This document shows, piece after piece, positions 61,533 to 64,000 of a DNA stretch of 64,000 nt (its first letter is position 1; each line of letters begins with the position of its first letter). The position numbers and the translations under genes are program-made. The DNA is from Gammaproteobacteria bacterium (lineage in GTDB: Bacteria; Pseudomonadota; Gammaproteobacteria; Pseudomonadales; Azotimanducaceae): contig JAPOXV010000018.1 of NCBI GenBank assembly GCA_026706935.1, forward strand, positions 62,001-126,000, in the 5' to 3' direction. Under the pieces are notes generated by a model that searched no databases, was not told where the DNA came from, and saw only the letters and a program-made list of their open reading frames with translations.

Positions 61533-63517
61533 CTAATTCCGGTACGACCATAGCGAGGGACCTAGGCTCTCCTTCAGCGGGGCAAGCCAAGGATCGTAGT
61601 GTCGCCATTGTTCAAGCGCTTGCCGGTAGATCGGTTGCCTCACCTGCTCTGAACTTGGTGTTCGTACGGCACGTGTATTTCGGTGGAATTCGACGCACGA
61701 AGTCTCGAAGGGTAGTTCACAAAAATCCAGGATGCGACGGACTTGACTTTCGAGATCGTTCACAACGTCATCGTAATGGACACGCAGCACCTTGCCAGGT
61801 AACACGGTATCCCAGTGTTTCATCAATTCAATGTAATCTTGGTAATACGTTCCGATTTCGCGCAAGCCATACGTAAATTCCTGACCCGACGCGAATAGCT
61901 GCTTGAAGCCACTAAAGCAGCAACTCATTGGATCGCGTCGAGCGTCAATGATTTTCGCATTCGGAAGAATTAGATGGATTAAACCGATGTGCCTGAAATT
62001 GTTCGGCATCTTGTCGATAAAGTACGGTGCACCGCTGCGATGGATCTGCGTCTCCTCAATGAACCGCTCGCCGATCGTTCGAAATGTCTCGTGCTTTAGT
62101 TGACCAAGAGTGCCCGGATAGCGCGGGGCATCGCGTCCGCGTCGCCGACTATCGAGTTTCTGTGCAATTGAGCTGATGTGATGTAGTTCGAGCGTTCCAT
62201 CGACTTGAGAATGTGATGCGAGTATCTGTTCAAGTAAGGTGGAACCAGCACGTGGTAAACCCACAATAAAAATGGGATCTGACGCGGTACAGCCAGTTCC
62301 GACGCGATCCGCAAAGAATGCCTCATTGCATACCCAGCGTTGGAGTTTAAGTCGCGCTGACATTGCCGAAGCGTCATATCGAGTTTGGTTTTTTCTTATC
62401 TCATTGCCCTGCTCGTAATGTCGGAAGGACGTTTCATATTCATGTCGATCCTCGAGCGCTTTACCTAACGCGAAATGCAAATGCGCCAAATCGTCTTGCT
62501 CCACGGACTCATTTTCGACCAATTGACCCATACGTGAGAGCTCTTCATTAGAGAATTCATACGTCTTTAGATTCGCTAGACTCCAGTATGCGTCACCGAA
62601 GTCAGACTTTAATCCGTAGGCGTGTTGATAGGAATCAATAGACTCTTCAACTCGACCATGTGTCTTAAGCGCATGACCGCGTGAGAGCCAAAGACGAGGA
62701 GTAGCTAGCGAGGATTTGGGATTGCGCTTAAGAATGTCGTCGTAGACGGTGAGTGCTTTTTGATACTCTCCGAGTCCTGCCAGTTGATTTGCATGCGCAA
62801 GACGATAGGTCTGATTCTCAGGATCGCTTCGGTGTAATAGCTCCGCTTGCACGAGTGACTTGTCGTATTTCTGTCGTTTATGAAGGACATCGACGTAGCT
62901 CAGCCGAACTCGATCGTTCGTTGGCTCAAACTCGAGCGCGCTTTCTAGGATGAATTCGGCATCGTCGAGCATACCTTGTTCGCTAGCGATTAAGGCGAGT
63001 AATCGCATCCCTTCCGCGTCTTTGGGATGTTCTTTCAAATAGTTCCGACACGCTTGCTCCGCTTTACCGCGGCGTTTCTCGTACCGCATGCTGACAACAC
63101 CGAGTAACGGGGCTGGTAACGATTCGAGGTACCGTAGATTGGCATCGATTCGGACGCTCAGATCGTTGTTCGCATCTGGCGTCAATTTGCGGAGATGCTG
63201 CCAGCTCGATATTAGTCCTGGGTTGTGTTCGACCGCTTGACGAAACGCGAGGTTAGCGCTCTCCTTCTGACCGAGCGCGAGGTATGTGTACGCAAGCTCC
63301 TGATAGGCGCGCCCGTAGCGAGGCGCTTGATCAAGTATTACGTGAACAGAATTTAGTGCGTCTTGAAACTGGCCGAGAAGTCGTTGTGCGACCGCAAGGC
63401 AATACTGCAGTTCGGTGTGTTTTGGATATTTCGAGACGAGTGGCTGTAGATACTCAAGAGCTTCGAGAGATTTACCTGCTCGAAGCAGCTCTTCAGCCTT
63501 TTTGACTTGAGGTCCAA
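61533..63517 (-). CDS. TPR-domain sulfotransferase with disputed 5' end
   Basis: The clear part (from 63185 down) is 550 residues: TPR helices (YDKSLVQAELLHRSDPENQ, GEYQKALTVYDDILKRNP, HALKTHGRVEESIDSYQHAY), then a sulfotransferase domain with the 5'-phosphosulfate loop GLPRAGSTLLEQIL and the 3'-phosphate region ARRDPMSCCFSGFKQ. TPR homology continues without break about 110 codons further upstream in the same frame (EELLRAGKSLEALEYLQPLVSKYPKH), yet that frame has no ATG, GTG or TTG start. A TTG at 63517 in the next frame becomes continuous if one base is added in a T5 run (63499-63503). Likely a recent frameshift, sequence error, or unusual start. Substrate unknown. Confidence 0.8.
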
Positions 63518-63567
63518 GCGATGCACGAGATCGAAGTCGAGCAGTGCCACGCTTTAGTGGCGGCGCT

Positions 63568-63598
63568 CGAAGCGTACCCCCTGATGAGGTACGCTTCG
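63568..63598. terminator. 11-bp stem-loop between TonB receptor and sulfotransferase genes
   Basis: CGAAGCGTACC (63568-63578) pairs with GGTACGCTTCG (63588-63598) around a 9-nt loop. It starts about 21 bases after the receptor stop on the minus strand and before the sulfotransferase. Likely terminator or processing hairpin; no T-run follows on the minus strand. Confidence 0.5.
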
Positions 63599-63618
63599 AT
63601 TGCCGATCGCGATGTTTT

Positions 63619-64000
63619 TTAGTAGTCGTAACTGACTCTAAAACCTAGCGTACGTGGTCGATTGGTCGTAATCCGTTCTTTGAAATCAAGGCGGTTGATG
63701 TGAAGCTGCGCGAGTGTGTTGGTTAGATTCCTCGCGTAGGCCTCGATTCGCCAGTTGTCATTTGACACGACACCGATGGCTGCATCCAGGATAAGATGAG
63801 AATCTTGTTCCTTACGTGGATCGGTCAGGGGAATGTCGACAAGTGAATTCCAACTCTTGCCGGAATACACTGCGGAGAGATGGACGTAGGCTTGACCTAG
63901 ACGACTGTCCCAAGTGAACCTACTTCGACCTGTGAGTTGTAGTGTTGGTGTAAGCGGTAACTCACTACCAATATCTGCGACGACAAACGCGAATGTCGGG
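63619..64000 (-). CDS. TonB-dependent receptor, C-terminal part (cut by window edge)
   Basis: The frame runs from the window edge to a stop at 63619-63621 and reads as late barrel strands (QAYVHLSAVYSGKSWNSLVD, NDNWRIEAYARNLTNTLAQ) ending in RTLGFRVSYDY, the usual aromatic C-terminal strand of TonB-dependent receptors. The NLTNTLAQ motif (N-L-x-N/D) is typical of the last repeats of such proteins. The 5' part lies outside the window. Ligand unknown. It stands just upstream of the sulfotransferase on the same strand. Confidence 0.85.
   Translation of the reverse strand, partial: PTFAFVVADIGSELPLTPTLQLTGRSRFTWDSRLGQAYVHLSAVYSGKSWNSLVDIPLTDPRKEQDSHLILDAAIGVVSNDNWRIEAYARNLTNTLAQLHINRLDFKERITTNRPRTLGFRVSYDY

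Noticed and set aside
1-64000. CRISPR arrays and rRNA genes.
   Set aside because: No regularly spaced direct repeats and no 16S/23S/5S-like segments were seen on either strand.

Overview
The window is a dense bacterial chromosome segment (roughly half G+C by eye, not computed). It most resembles a free-living, probably marine, gammaproteobacterium. Pointers are the LptF-LptG pair, a HolC-type chi subunit and a HolD-like psi candidate directly before rimI, gltX beside tRNA-Ala(GGC), SohB, an AroG-type DAHP synthase, MsrQ, a DUF934/siroheme reductase pair, large TonB-dependent receptors, and many Fe(II)/2-oxoglutarate oxygenases. The order and genus cannot be fixed from the sequence alone.

Layout. 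0.2-1.2 kb: a MNT nucleotidyltransferase antitoxin gene followed by its HEPN toxin gene, which is broken by a 211-bp MITE-like insertion with a 10-bp target duplication and by a second frameshift. 1.2-7.7 kb: ankyrin protein, holC, lptFG, gltX, a BtrH-like protein, tRNA-Ala. 7.7-17.5 kb: VOC protein, an ERG4/ERG24-type sterol reductase, a DsbD-like thiol transporter, and an operon of a TonB receptor with two TlpA-type lipoproteins. 17.5-20.9 kb: a solitary G+C-richer tnpB (IS200/IS605) with a candidate guide RNA region, then a DUF4143 ATPase. 21-26 kb: GH32 protein, Baeyer-Villiger-type monooxygenase, enoyl-CoA hydratase, TauD-like dioxygenase. 26-31 kb: small coiled-coil membrane proteins, Sel1-like, PhyH, GIN-domain and ankyrin proteins. 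30.8-34 kb: an oxidase subunit III, CopA and a copper chaperone. 34-39.7 kb: PHP protein, coaE, ferredoxin-SDR pair, SCP2-like protein, sohB, acrylyl-CoA reductase-like enzyme. 40-41 kb: a decayed IS5-type transposase. 41-46 kb: GNAT, degenerate phosphotransferase, CPA2 antiporter, DUF934 and siroheme reductase. 46-52.6 kb: two PhyH dioxygenases with an SDR, then MsrQ, a DUF4212/SSS symporter pair and pterin dehydratase. 52.7-56 kb: a second TonB receptor closed by a perfect 36-bp palindrome. 56.7-59.2 kb: a small accessory island with an AbiEii-like protein, an unknown partner, a tyrosine recombinase and a cluster of inverted repeats. 59.2-64 kb: DAHP synthase, HolD-like, rimI, a TPR-sulfotransferase with a problematic 5' end, and the C-terminus of a third TonB receptor cut by the window edge.

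How the genes fit together. Envelope work dominates: LPS transport, three TonB receptors, periplasmic thiol chemistry (DsbD-like and two TlpA lipoproteins), SohB, MsrQ and copper handling. A second theme is oxidative catabolism or tailoring (BVMO, enoyl-CoA hydratase, TauD, three PhyH, SDRs, ferredoxin, sterol reductase, SCP2-like). The mobile or defence layer is mostly in decay, and the most testable novelty candidates are there: the MITE-killed HEPN toxin, the solitary TnpB, and the AbiEii-like pair beside a recombinase.
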